Source of the DNA: Shinisaurus crocodilurus
Taxonomy: Eukaryota > Chordata > Lepidosauria > Squamata > Shinisauridae
NCBI GenBank assembly: GCA_021292165.1
Contig: CM037877.1
Span: 85,281,691 to 85,345,690 of the forward strand
Direction: 5' to 3'
DNA length: 64,000 nucleotides
The notes beneath the pieces are model-generated. The model made no database searches and was not told the DNA's origin. It worked only from the letters and a program-made list of their open reading frames with translations. The position numbers and the translations under genes were made by a program. Of the stretch, positions 44,641 through 56,195 are shown in pieces (position 1 is the stretch's first letter; the number at the start of each line of letters is the position of its first letter).

Positions 44641-45714
44641 ATCTCCTAGCAGAGCTTCTGAAAGATTTTAATAAGTTGCTTCACAACTGAATAAAGGAAT
44701 CACCGAAGAGACTTTTAGTAGTATAGTTTCATAGGCATATCTTTTCTCATCTCATCACCATGCAAGAGAGCCACCCCAACCAATCATCTTCCAGTGCCAC
44801 ATGTATCAAGGCCAAATATTCATGGAACCCATGGCTTGACAATGTTCCTCTATTTTCTCAAGTAGAATAAGGAAGACATTAATTTTTTAGTCTGGAGAAT
44901 ATTCTTCCAGATCATCATCATCCTGCTTTTATAGCAGTTTGTAGAATAAAGTTAAGTTTATATCTCATTTATCTTTATGGAAGTACTGTATGGTAGGTTT
45001 GATTAAGGGCAAGCAATTTCCCAAGTGAATGCTATGGCTGAGCATGGTTCTTACACTAGAATTCCATGACCAAACCCTAACAACCTCTTGACGGTGGCAA
45101 GGAGGATTCCTAGAGTGATTCTAGTGAGCAGATGTGTGAATGAATGGTCCATTCAATTTACATGTAGATCCTGAAACTACAACTCCCTATGAGGCTATTT
45201 ATGATTCACACAGACTGACCTGGTCCAACTTGCATGGATGATCCATCATGCTGAGCATTTTCATGTGAAAAGGAACCATGAGTTGTTCCCATAGTGACAG
45301 AATTAATAGGCTTGGAACTCTTCCTTAGTGATCCAGAGAGGAGTTATTCCTAAGGTCATGCCCCTATGGGAAGTTACTGCATCCCTGGTTTGGTGTCTTC
45401 ATGCATAAGCCTATGTTGTAGATGTTAAAAGAATAGTAATAAGCTCACAGTGTAGATGTTAAAAAGAAGGTAATAAGCTCACAGTATCTCTCCCTGAATG
45501 GGTTCCAGGAAGTACCAACAAGGTGATGTCCAAAGTCCATGGCAAATTAGCAATGCTTGTGCATTTTAATTCAACAAAACATACATTCCATTTCTAAACG
45601 TTTTCCAGGTTTTGCTTAGCACCCAGCTGTTTAGTCCATGACCACCCTGTCCCTCTTGCCATCAGAGTAGCAAACCTACAGTGACTGGATTCGCACGACA
45701 CAACCACCCACCAT
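44641..45714. other. Non-coding; 34-bp direct duplication at about 45418-45486
   Basis: TAGATGTTAAAAGAATAGTA and ATAAGCTCACAGTGTAGATG show two adjacent near-copies. The remainder is unassigned. Confidence 0.55.
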
Positions 45715-46299
45715 GTTGAACTGACACTTCTCAGTGTCTGCCACATTTTCAGCACTTCCCCGAGTCTCCAGCTACTCCAGAAATGGGAGATATATATATT
45801 TTTGGGCCCGTGGTGATGGGTGCACTTTGTAGTTATATGGATTTGTGGGTTTATTTTCTTTTTGTATGTGTCCATTTAAAAATAAATAAATAAAAAATAA
45901 AAAATGGGAGGTATTAACTCCCCCCACACTTTTTTGCGGTTCCTTTTTGGTTCCCTGACAGTTAAAAAACAACACAGAAATGTATGCAAATTTAATGGCT
46001 GGGAAGTAAATGGAGGGGAAATTTGCACACCTGCATTAACTGCTCCATTACTGCAGGTGCACAAATTTCCCCTCCATTTACTTCCCAGCTATTAAATTTA
46101 TGTATATTTCTGTGTGGGGGTTTTAAAGAACTGTTAGGGAACTGCAGTAACTACAGCAGTAAGTGCTCTGAAAAGGAGCCGTGAAAAGTGTGTGTGTGTG
46201 AGAGCGAGAGGTGGGGAGTTAATATCTCCCGTTTCTGAAGTACTAGAGACTTGGGGAAGTGTTGAAAAGGTGGAGGGTACTGAGAACTGTCAGTTCAAC
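45715..46299. repeat. Long imperfect inverted repeat, left arm split by an insertion
   Basis: The left arm (45715 to about 46035) starts GTTGAACTGACACTTCTCAG and the right arm (about 46052-46299) ends with the complement CTGTCAGTTCAAC. Inner arms pair closely, for example GGAAGTAAATGGAGGGGAAA against TTTCCCCTCCATTTACTTCC. The loop is about 16 bases. It is probably a fold-back DNA transposon of unknown family. Confidence 0.75.
45790..45901 (+). mobile_element. Short retroposon-like insertion with 9-bp target duplication
   Basis: The 112-bp insertion ends in an A-rich AATAAATAAATAAAAAATAA tail and is flanked by AAATGGGAG (45781-45789 and 45902-45910). It breaks the left arm of the inverted repeat; the intact right arm shows the uninterrupted site. 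Confidence 0.7.
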
Positions 46300-49200
46300 A
46301 CTTAAAATTGGTGGATTACATTGCTAAGTGGGTGAAATTGTCGTCCCCATCCCCGTCCCCCCCGCTTTTTGGTGCACCTTCTTTTGCTGCTTTCCTCCAC
46401 TTTACTGGTGCTTTTCAACTGACAACTTGTGCCCAAATTAGCTTACCGTATATGCAGTCTCACATTGTCAATTGCCTTGTCTGTTACCTATTCCATTTGC
46501 TGCTCCCTTTGACAGCTGAAAAAGACAAGGAAATTGACCAGACAAGACTACACATGAGACAGCCATAAGAGCGCACTTGTGAAAGATTGATGATGATGAT
46601 GATGATGATTGCGCAATTTTCAGGGGTCAAAAAAAAATACAATCAGCCCAATTACGCTTTTTTTGAGAGTCCAAAAAATAAAAATGAACAAAAAGGGGGA
46701 GAAAAGACAGGTTCTGTTGTGAAGGACACTGGGATACGTGCTGGAGTCAGCTGGAGGACTGAGGGGGAAGGAGGGGGACAACAATCCATGGTAAGCCCAA
46801 TCGTCTGTTGGGTGTACCGTGGGCTGTTCAGTGAACAACCAGCCTGCCATGGCTTATTCGCAGGGTGGCTTAGCGTGACATGTGAACGCGCCCAATGAAG
46901 GACCACTGTGACATCACAACAAGTCAGCCACTTGCCGCTAGATGATATTTACAGCCCAGGCCAGGCTGTGGATGTACCACTAGTTCTACATAAAAAGGGA
47001 CCATAAAATTTCTTTTGATTTACAAAAAAGATGTTTAATAATACTGCAATAAAACACTGTGATTTTAGAAGTGAGGAAACAGTCAGTGCCTCATTTACTT
47101 AGACGCAGCTAAAAAGAATTCTGTTGTATTATGGCAAGCCTTTTCCTATCATCAGCAATTTCATGCAAGGCAGAAATATGGCATTGCACTTTATTATATG
47201 TCATAGCAAGTTCTGACAAATATCAAAGGAAACCAAGTAAATTTCTTAAAGCACAAGAGCACTCAAGATTGCACTATAAAGGAACATTTGACTATTGCAA
47301 TGAACATTACTAGACTACAAAAGTATCAGATTGCACAAAAGCCATCTCAACGAATGACTGCACAAAAGCCATCTCAACAAATGACAAGCAGCCACACCTC
47401 TGTTCCCAAAGAAAAACATTCAAATGAGTCACATGCACAAGGAGTTCTTATCATTTCAGTCCTGTGCCACAGTTGGAGCATTGTTACTCTTTCACAGGCA
47501 CATGAACCATTTGTTGTACCCAAGCATTCACTGAGCAATCCTGTCTCCTCTCCTCCATCTGTTCCCTTGATGACTCATCCTATGACCTTCTGATAAAGTA
47601 TTTGGTAGGCTTTTAGAGAGCTAAATGAATTCGAGAAGTACTCCTAAAACTTCATTCAATTTATTATAGTTCCACAGGCAACATAGATGATGTTTTATTT
47701 GGGATAGTCTGTCTCTTGAGCTCCACTCTACTCAAAACACATTCGCAGCCACAGCACTCCAGCACACTACACTGCACTCTGTTTAAAGGAAACTACTTGG
47801 AAAACAAGGTTGTTGTTTCTTTAATGGTTAAACGAATGTCAATCCTCTTTTCCAAGTAGTTTAATCAGTTAGGTAAAAATGACAAGTGCAATGCACTTTA
47901 GTGTTGTTTAATTAACCCTGATGCACTCAAAATGAAGCCCTCTTAATTCCATAGCCTTTCTGTTTGCCTTTTTCAACTCCCTCATTCCTTTAAGGTGTTA
48001 AAGAAAAGAACCCAACTACTGCTGTGTTCTAAATGGCTCTGGGAAAGGGTTCAGGGGCTTAAAATGGCTGCTACACAGTTCTCAAGGCCAAACTATATGT
48101 TCTTCAAATTGTGCATAGCATTGATTCCAATGCAAACATTTTTTCTTTTTTAAAATGGAATTTGGGGATTAAAAATGGGATGGAATTTGGGGATGAAAAA
48201 TGGGATGGAATTTGGGGATGAAAATAGGAGGGGGAAACTTAAATCCCACCCTCTTGGAGCACCATGGTCCCGATCTGAATTGGGCTCAGTGCTTACACTG
48301 AGGTAATTAATTCAATCACACATGCGTGATTTGAAGAACGTGTAGTTTGGCCCTCAGAGTGCCATTAGTCTGAGAGGAGCCAAATCAAAGTTCCATTTAT
48401 AAGAGAATGTGTTCCACTGAGCGCATCTTCTCTAAGGCAGTGGTGGTTCTTTAAGGGCTGCTTCTGATGTAATGTTTCAGGGTTAGTGATAAGGCTTTTT
48501 AAGGCGATCACTGGAGCATGTCCAAGGAAGAAAACTAACACAAGAATTATGGATTACCGTATGTCCTGCCAGCATATCATTTTGTACTGGCTTTTACAGG
48601 AAACACATAAGCATGAAACACGGAGATGTTGTTGAGGAGTTGAAACATTTCCTGGAGGATCCATGAAGAGAATCCTCATTTTGTTGACTCCTATTTTTGG
48701 ACTCATCTCAGAGGACAAACATCTACAACTGTATTTCCAACTGTAAGAGTTCAAAACAGCATGCTGGAAATGTCACTAAGTGGAACGTTCAAGTTATCAT
48801 GCACTTATGTAACCAGAGAGCAATGCCAATTTAGTCTCTGCATTCTGGTTTAATCTGTGTGCAGAGGCATTTTTGGCATATTCTTTTGAAGTCACCGTTT
48901 GGTTTTTTAAAGGAATCACATGACCCTGCCCATGTAAAAGTCTGACTTGGCCATGTGCGCTCATCCTTAAAGAACTAGAACCTAAGTTCATTTTGAGAGA
49001 GAGTTTCTAAAAATTTTGGATCGAATCCATAATAGCTTATTTATTTATTTTCAAAAAAGGAGTGGGAGTGTAATCCAGTAGTTTCCTTCGCAAAATCAGT
49101 AAAATGTAACAAAAAACTTGGGATTTCTGCCTGGCAGCTACAGTAGCTAAATACTAAAAGAAGGAAGTCTCCTCCAGGATCGCTTAGTAATTATAAAATA

Positions 49201-49568
49201 GGTACCTCCCTTAAAGCAAAACTGCACAGAGCCACATCTGAATACAAAAAGGTTTAGAAGGGAGCTAGGTGGGAAAAGGCCATTGCACTTTTTCATTGCA
49301 AGCATGTAAACCACATGTATAGAGCATTTGTGCTGGCGGGTGGGCATTCATGAATAATACAGCAGACAGGAGCAGAAAATGAAAGCTGATTGCCAATGAG
49401 CTGGTTGCACGGTAATTGTCTTTCTTCACCTTTTACATTCAAAAGTTTTACTTACTTAAAATGTGCATGAATGTAATAGATGCCAGGCTTCAGCTGGTGC
49501 ATAAAACAGTACTTGTTATTCATGGAACTGGGAGATTAGGAATGGCAGTTGCCAGTACTTCAGGTGGT
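46300..49568. other. Mostly unassigned non-coding sequence
   Basis: About 3.3 kb without a gene. A (GAT)n tract lies near 46589-46612. A pair of near-identical 22-base units (GCACAAAAGCCATCTCAACG and its repeat) lies at 47333-47380. A 24-bp tandem repeat at 48155-48230 is annotated separately. The rest shows no recognised element. Confidence 0.5.
48155..48230. repeat. 24-bp tandem repeat, three units
   Basis: The units read ATGGAATTTGGGGATTAAAA then ATGGG, with small changes (GATT to GATG). They are arranged head to tail. Confidence 0.8.
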
Positions 49569-49720
49569 GTAGAGAGCACATAATGCAGGCCACATGCTGA
49601 AGCTAAGCAGGTATGAGCCGGGCCAGTGCTTGGATGAGTTGCCCACATCTGTTCTCCTGCATTGAGCAGGGGGTTGGACTCGATGGCCTTATAGGCCCCT
49701 TCCAACTCTATGATTCTATG
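49569..49720 (+). repeat. 5S rRNA-derived SINE with CR1-like tail (subfamily B)
   Basis: CACATGCTGAAGCTAAGCAG, GTATGAGCCGGGCCAGTGCT and TGGATGAGTTGCCCAC are followed by the CR1 tail ending ATGATTCTATGC. Compared with 10871-11031 it lacks a short segment after the TGGATG motif. Confidence 0.85.
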
Positions 49721-49762
49721 CTTTGGAAACGATAATCAGTTAAATGAAATCTCAGTGTAAAG

Positions 49763-49860
49763 CTGCAATACTATGTACACTTACATGGGAGTTTATCCTA
49801 TTGAACTCAGAGGGACTTACTCCCAAGTAAACATGCAGAGGATCAGGCTACACATCTAGA
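49763..49860. repeat. TTA-type palindromic MITE, degenerate copy
   Basis: AAGCTGCAATACTATGTACA, CTATTGAACTCAGAGGGACT and TTACTCCCAAGTAAACATGC follow the order of 50958-51054. Confidence 0.6.
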
Positions 49861-50820
49861 ACTAGTAGGGGTTAGAACACCCTCCTGCAGTTTCTGTACA
49901 TGAGCCACATTGCTTTGACTTTGTGCCTTCTGTGGCATTTCATATCAAGGGAAAAAATCCTGGCATCTTGGGTAGTATAAATCCCCTCTCAGCAGCTGAG
50001 TCTTCCAGACCACTGAAGTGACCACAGCCCTGTTATATTCTAGTTCAAAATCATGAATTAGCCCATCACTACCAAAAGATTGGCTTGGAAAACATGGGGA
50101 ACTGAGAATTTCTTTTGTTTCTGAGCTTTTTGAAAACATTGCTTTACATTTTCAAACTTACCTTGGTTACCATAAGAGCATTACCTTTTTAAATTAAAAC
50201 TAAGGATTTTCAAAACACTAACGCCAAGAACCTGTGCACTGCAATAAAGTCCAACCAGGGGAGTATGTAACCCACTCCTGCTTGGCAAATACAGAACACA
50301 AGAACTTTTTTCTGTCATACTGGTAGTTTGTAATAACTGAATCTTGACATAACGGGAGCTTTTTCTTTGTTATTTTTGTGTATAAGAAGTTACTGAAGCC
50401 ATAGTACAGAAGTGCACTGTCTTAGTAGATCAATGAAACTGAATTAGGAATAGCACTGAATTTTGCCCCCACCCCCACCCCCACCCCCATTTCCCTCAAA
50501 CCCTTAAGAGTAATATAAGGCACAAACAGCTGATGTGTTTGGGCAAGGTCTTCTTTCTCCTTGCCCTCTCAAATTTGGCCCTGGGTTAGTGATTCTTCCT
50601 TGGTTCAGGTGATGACAGTAGGACCCTTTCGACCCGTCCTCTCATGAATCTGGGATATTTTCAATGCAATTGCTATGAGAGGACTCAGTACAGCCTAGAA
50701 AAGAGGAAAATAAATGGCTTTAAGGAAAAGAAATGATAATTAATTCATAATTAAAAACAAAAATTAAATCAGCTGTGGCTCATATACTAAAAGAACCGGA
50801 CATTCCTTGACACACAGGTG

Positions 50821-50853
<33 letters not shown>

Positions 50854-50957
50854 ACATTAACAGATCCATGAGGGCAAGCATGATTGTAACAGGATAGTAA
50901 ATATTTCCCCTGCCAGGAAACAAGTCCATTCACTCCATCACATTTGCAAGTTACTTA
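49861..50957. other. Non-coding; (CCCCCA)n at about 50464-50492 and (GT)n at 50824-50851
   Basis: No gene was seen. Two simple repeats are clear; the remainder is unassigned. Confidence 0.55.
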
Positions 50958-51054
50958 GGATGCAATCCTGTGAAGTGTGCACACTTATCTGGGAACAAGT
51001 CTCACTGTACATAGTGGGTCTTACTTCCAAGCATACATGCATAGGATTGCATTG
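50958..51054. mobile_element. Harbinger-like MITE, family H3, with TTA flanks (97 bp)
   Basis: The ends GGATGCAATCCTGTG and CATAGGATTGCATTG are inverted and bounded by TTA (50955-50957 and 51055-51057). The interior ACTGTACATAGTGGGTCTTA is a partial palindrome. Related pieces lie at 6533, 35530, 49763 and 58815. Confidence 0.7.
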
Positions 51055-51057
51055 TTA

Positions 51058-51476
51058 GAGTGTTTCAGCATTTCCAATCCATGTAATCGGGAAATTTGAA
51101 GTGTTTCACTCTCCTCTTAGATTGCGCACAAAATGTGGTTGCAGATATGAGTTACCATGGCTTGTCTAATGAACTTTAAAACCGGGAAAGGATTTTTAGT
51201 AGCAAAACAGCCAAGAAAAGCATGAGTATGCCATCAAATGCATAGTCTGAACTAGAAATCAGCCAGCTGCATTATTTGTTCAAACTCCATTGGTGACCCA
51301 TAATGCTCCACATGTATTGTCCTGCTACCTGACTGCCAGAAACACAGCCTTTGTATATAATATACCAGAAAGCCTTGGATATAATTTCAAAATTCCAGGC
51401 TCACCCTTTGGGACTTCCAACTTGGGGCAAGGGAATGGCCAGCTCCAGATGCTGATGGGAGGATTCTCATTCTCAT

Positions 51477-51520
<44 letters not shown>

Positions 51521-51663
51521 CCTTCCACCCCACTCACATACACACAACCTTTCCCCACTATCTCAGCAGGTGGGGAGACCACTCCTCCTGGAGCACTGAG
51601 ATACCATCACGTGCCTTCCCACCCCCCACCCCAATTCGATCACACGCCTCACCCGACTGCCCA
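51058..51663. other. Non-coding; (CT)n/(CA)n compound microsatellite at about 51471-51521
   Basis: No gene was seen. The open frames across the microsatellite are low complexity. Confidence 0.55.
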
Positions 51664-52440
51664 GCTGATTTATTTATTTATTTATTATTATTTATTTATT
51701 TATTATTTACATTTGTTAATCGCCCATCTAGCCGGCAACCGGCCACCCTGGGCGATGTACCGAGGCTTAAAACAAGATAAAATACAATTATAAACAAGAT
51801 AAAATACAATAAAAACAAGATAGAATACAATTTTTAAAAAAAAAATCTTAACCCACCCCATATTCCCGCCTGAACAGCCAGGTTTTTAATGAACGGCGGA
51901 AGCTCAGCAGAGAGGGGGCATGGCGGAGGTCACTCGGGAGAGAGTTCCACAGTACGGGGGCCGCCACAGAAAAGGCCCTCTTCCTCGTCCCCACCAGTCT
52001 AGCTGCTCTGGCTGAAGGGACAAGGAGAAGGCCGTCTGTGGCAGATCTTGTTGAGCGGCCCAATTGGTGTTGCTGGAGACGCTCCTTGAGATAGACTGGA
52101 CCGGAGCCGTATAGGGTTTTAAAGGTCAAAACCAACACCTTGAATTCGGCTCGGCAAGCAACTGGTAGCCAGTGCAACTCCTTGAGCACTGGCGTGATGT
52201 GGTCCCGCCGGCGGCTGCCTTTAACCAGGCGAGCCGCCGCGTTCTGTACCAGCTGTAGCTTCCGAACCGTCTTCAAGGGTAACCTCACGTAGAGTGCATT
52301 ACAGTAGTCTAGGCGAGAGGAGACCAAGGCATGAACCACTGATGGGAGCAGATGATTAGGAAGGTAGGGACGCAGCTGCCGTATCAGATGGAGTTGATAC
52401 AGCGCTGCCCGGCTCACAGCTGACACCTGAGCCTCCATGG
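51664..52440 (-). mobile_element. L2-group LINE 3' part, antisense
   Basis: The - strand frame at 51848-52477 encodes QLHLIRQLRPYLPNHLLPSV, LDYCNALYVRLP, LKELHWLPVACR and LWNSLPSDLR, nearly the same protein as the 31618 copy. The first codons of that frame are read from the adjacent SINE. The 3' UTR and the A-rich tail with TTATTTATT repeats are at the left. The 5' truncation joins directly to the next SINE. Confidence 0.88.
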
Positions 52441-52441
52441 A

Positions 52442-52651
52442 CATTATACCCTGCCTTTTTTCCTGCAAGGAACCCAAGGCGGCTTACATAATCCTCCTCC
52501 TCCTGTTTTATCCTCACAACAACCCTGTGAGGTAGGTTAGGCTGAGAGTCAGTGACTGGCCCAAAGTCACCCAGTGAGTTTCATGGCCGAACGGGGAATA
52601 GAACGTGGATCTTCCGAGTCCCAGTCCAACACTCTCACCACTACGCGACAA
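52442..52651 (-). repeat. tRNA-derived squamate SINE, antisense
   Basis: ATTATACCCTGCCTTTTTTC, the antisense body and the head with CTCACCACTACGCGAC are present. The long AT tail is missing, at the junction with the L2 copy. Confidence 0.85.
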
Positions 52652-53068
52652 GCTGATTGGCATTGGAAACAGCTGAGGAGCATGCCAGTTGGTGCACTCC
52701 TCAGCTGTTGACCGTGCCAGTCAGTTGGGGAGCCACATCAGCTAAGGAGCAGGGAGGGGGGTCCTGCAGGCCACATGAAAGTTGCCCAAGGATTGCATGT
52801 AGCCCATGGTCGGCCCATATGTGCTTTAGCATAACTAAAACATCTAGGCAAGTGGGAGATTACTCTTTGGGTTCTGATGGTAGGCAGCCAACCCCAGTAT
52901 TCAGTTTAGAAAGTTTTTATTATGGGAAAAAGGGACCAGAGAGAGAAATCATGTAAGGTGCAATGAAACAAATGGACAAAATAGATTTCTATGTAGTGGA
53001 CACTGACTCACTATGAAGCCAGGTAAATTTGCATGCTAATCAGCAGGGGTCCTGGGAGGCCATTCAGG
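52652..53068. other. Non-coding sequence
   Basis: No gene or clear repeat was recognised. An inverted pair CAGCTGAGGAGCATGCCAGT / CTCCTCAGCTG lies near 52670-52715. Confidence 0.5.
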
Positions 53069-53076
53069 TGAAGAGG

Positions 53077-54069
53077 CAGGGATGGGGACTCGGACTCGAG
53101 GACTCGACTCGTGAGTCGGACTGAGCCCCCCCTCTGACTCGACCACGAGTCCCAATATTTTAAATGGGACTCGAGACTCGACTCGGGACTCGAGACCAAG
53201 GACTCTTCAACATCCCTGGGCTGTGCCAGAAGGAGTGGAGAGGAGCTTGATTGCCGGCGAAGAGCGCATGGATGCGAGGTGTGCCGCTGCTCGGCCACTA
53301 TGGACGGCTACCAGGAGTGCAGCCCCAACAGTGTGTCAAGATTTATTTTGATTGATGTATTGCGTACTTGGGAGAGGCAGAAGAAGGACCTGAGATTACT
53401 CTGTGTGGCTGCTCTGAGTGTGTTTCTGGTTCCAGCAAGTTCATCACCAGTGGAGCGGGTGTTCAGTGAGGGTGGAATTGTGATGAGATCTCACCGTTCC
53501 AGAATGGGGGCCAAACATTTAGAAAAAATCATGTTCCTCAAATGCAACATGGATAAGTTTTAGGAAGTACAGCAAGTTTATTTTTTAAAATCATTTTTCT
53601 AAAATGCAACCTTTCAGACATTTTGGGTTTGGCTGCCTCTGCCTGCCTGTCTGGGGTTCCCAGCCTCCTCTGCCTGCCTGGTCTCTTCTTGACCAGTTCA
53701 ACAGTTGAATTGTCCAAGACAAAGGCCTCTGCCTGCCTGCTTTGGGGTTCCCTGCCTCCTCTGCCTGCCTGGTTATTTTGGGGGTTTTCTGCCTGGTCTG
53801 TTCTTGCCAAAATCAGTTGCAGAGTTTTGAAATAAGAAGGCACACTTGTGCCTAGAATTTATTTAAACCACACATCTGAAGTAGCCTTATTTTGTTGGGG
53901 AAAAACCCCACTGATTTTAATAGGGACTTGTGGAGTCAGCTTTGGGAGTGACTCATGACTCGTGACTCGTGAGTCACCATTTTGGACCAAGGACTCGGAC
54001 TCGAGACTCGGGTCCAAAGACTCGTGACTCGACTCGTGACTCGAGACCAAGGACTCTTCAACATCCCTG
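53077..54069 (+). mobile_element. hAT transposon with GACTCG subterminal repeats (993 bp)
   Basis: It begins CAGGGATGGGGACTCGGACT and ends CTTCAACATCCCTG. It is flanked by a perfect 8-bp duplication TGAAGAGG (53069-53076 and 54070-54077). Both ends carry many GACTCG/CGAGTC units over about 140 bases. A second copy of the right end (GAGACCAAGGACTCTTCAAC then ATCCCTG) lies internally, ending at 53218, so 53077-53218 by itself looks like a complete short element. The middle holds the last coding part of a hAT transposase. Confidence 0.92.
53279..53563 (+). pseudogene. hAT transposase C-terminal dimerisation domain fragment
   Basis: The open frame encodes LVPASSSPVERVFSEGG, then RSRMGAKHLEKIMFLKCN and a stop. 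This is the conserved hAT family C-terminal dimerisation (hATC) pattern. The N-terminal zinc finger and most of the catalytic RNase H-like domain are missing, so it is not active on its own. It lies inside the element bounded at 53077-54069. Confidence 0.88.
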
Positions 54070-54077
54070 TGAAGAGG

Positions 54078-54437
54078 TTCAGGTAAGGATGACCTAAGAC
54101 AAAGACATAACCACCCCTTCTTTATCTGGCTAGCCAAGAGGGGATGACTGATATGTAGAGTGAATCCCATCAATCAGGAATTGACAATTGTGGTTTGGTA
54201 TAAACATCCTGGATGCTGGGCCACCTAGAAGATGGGTGATTAAGTGTGATTATTGCTTGCCAGTAAAGGTGGAAAGAAGCAAACATTGTGGTGCCATTTC
54301 CCTTCTGCCAGGAATAGATCAATTTAGCACCAAAACTCTCTTTCTGTGAAGGGGGGGGGGGAGATTTCTCTATAATGGAGAAGGAAGTCTTTGGGCAGAG
54401 ACATGCGTTTTTAAAAGGGACAAACATATGGTTTAGG
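54078..54437. other. Non-coding sequence
   Basis: Between two hAT elements; no gene was recognised. A G tract is present at 54350-54360. Confidence 0.5.
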
Positions 54438-54858
54438 CCAGGGGTCCCCACCATTTCTGGGCTGGTGGGAACATTTGAAATTCTGATAGTGTCATAGGTC
54501 CTCTCACAAAATAGCTGTCATGGAGGTGTGGCTTGCCCATTCATAAAATAGATGCCATGATGGGCATGGCCGGTCACAAAACACTCATTTTCCAGAAGAC
54601 AAACAAAAATAAAAGTAACTTGCCCAAGAACCTAAGTACAAAGTAGAGGTGGAGGTCCAAAACTACTATTTTGAACCTAAATAAAGATGCACTGGTGGGC
54701 ACCACTTTGCTTTGCAGCATGTCAACCTCTCAGTTAAAACCATCATTATCACCACCAAGTTAAGAAATAAAATAAAAGTTGGGCAGAGAGCCTAGTGGGC
54801 ACTAAGAGCAGTATCTCCAGGCACCTTGGTGCCCATGGACATCATGTTGGAGACCCTG
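54438..54858. mobile_element. hAT-type MITE, family C (421 bp)
   Basis: It starts CCAGGGGTCCCCACCATTTC and ends GTTGGAGACCCTG. It is flanked by GGTTTAGG on both sides (54430-54437 and 54859-54866). The interior is non-coding. Related decayed copies lie near 56490-56660 and, in antisense, near 7557-7625. Confidence 0.83.
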
Positions 54859-54866
54859 GGTTTAGG

Positions 54867-55762
54867 CCATTTCTTCATAGTTTCCTTGTCAAAGGTGTGG
54901 AACAAATGAGCAATCTCTCTCTGCAACTAAAGTACATACCACTTTATTTGCCAAGTGTTTTATGAACTATTAAGCCAATACACAAAACACAGGATCATGA
55001 AACATTTTGTTTCTTTGAAAAAACTAACCTAATTCTGCTCTTCAGGAAAAAAGTTTCAAAAATTTTGAATAATAAGTACAAAGTGTGGGAATTCTCTGTG
55101 CTGTCTCTCATGGAAACACGCCAACTATATGGTCTCTACAGATGAATTAATAATAATAAAAAAGAAGATATCCAAGCATTGTCCTTGCCAACACCTGGAT
55201 TTATAATTTGCAAGCTCTACTAAGGATGGGAAGATCTCATAGGAGAAGTCAACCGTGTTTACTCAGTGACATCTGTAAGCCGTTAGCATTTGTCTCGTCA
55301 CCTTTGATCTTCTTCTGACACACATGATCAACTGTAACACACCCAACATAACAATCCTATTAATTATATGTCATAATTATATGATTTCAATCCCACCCTA
55401 TACAACAGAAATCTATTGCCAACCAGCTGAACCTTGTATATACTTGAATATTAACCCATAATTAGCCGTAGAAAGCTTTCCCTTAGTTGAGAGAAAAGCT
55501 ACACCAATTTTAGCTGTATAATTTGGGCCAGAGGTGCACTAGCTTGTCATAGATCAGGAGACGGCAGCTTGTACAGACCCAAGTGCAACTGTAAAATATA
55601 TCATGTAATTGGGAACCTCTGCAGTTAATTTAGATTTTAATTGTACATGACTAAATGATTCAAGTATCAATTTCATAAACATGGGCTGATGCCATATTAA
55701 AGATGGAGGACATGTTGTTTTAATCTATATATGTCATTCTTACTCTGAAATGGTTATCTCCA
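54867..55762. other. Unassigned non-coding sequence
   Basis: AT-rich; no gene or repeat was recognised. Confidence 0.5.
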
Positions 55763-55770
55763 CCTTCAAG

Positions 55771-56187
55771 TAGAGATGTACAGATTTTGTTAAATCCATT
55801 TCATCTGCATTTCGTGGATTGTCAGACGACTTCTGTTCCGTCGTCCACTCATTGACAGAATCAGATTTTTTTTCAATTTCCCGAACTTGCGTTCGTGTGC
55901 ACTTGCGCAAATGTGCACTTCTGAAAATGCGCAAATCCCCACAAAAAGTGCATTTTCCTGCTTTAGCCTATGAGAGGAAATGCGCATTTTTTGGTCGGTG
56001 TTGTTTATTTTTTGTATTTTTCTATGACTAAATTTGCATAAAATTCTGGAAAGTAAAAAAACACTGGTCTACAAGTCTGTGGAATCTGTGTGACTCAGGA
56101 AAAGCTGGTCTACTGCGGAATCCATAGGTGGGATTCAAAGAAATCCAAACTCATTTGAATCTGTTGTGGATTTCTCTGACATCCCTA
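55771..56187. mobile_element. hAT-type non-autonomous element, family D (417 bp)
   Basis: The ends TAGAGATGTACAGATT and TTCTCTGACATCCCTA are inverted. It is flanked by a perfect 8-bp duplication CCTTCAAG (55763-55770 and 56188-56195). The interior has several TGCGCAAAT/GTGCATTTTC motifs in both directions and no coding frame. Confidence 0.86.
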
Positions 56188-56195
56188 CCTTCAAG

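Noticed and set aside
47288..47593. 101-codon open frame with a repeated QKPSQ segment
   Set aside because: No start context, splice sites or family resemblance; the repeat is a local duplication of about 22 bases.
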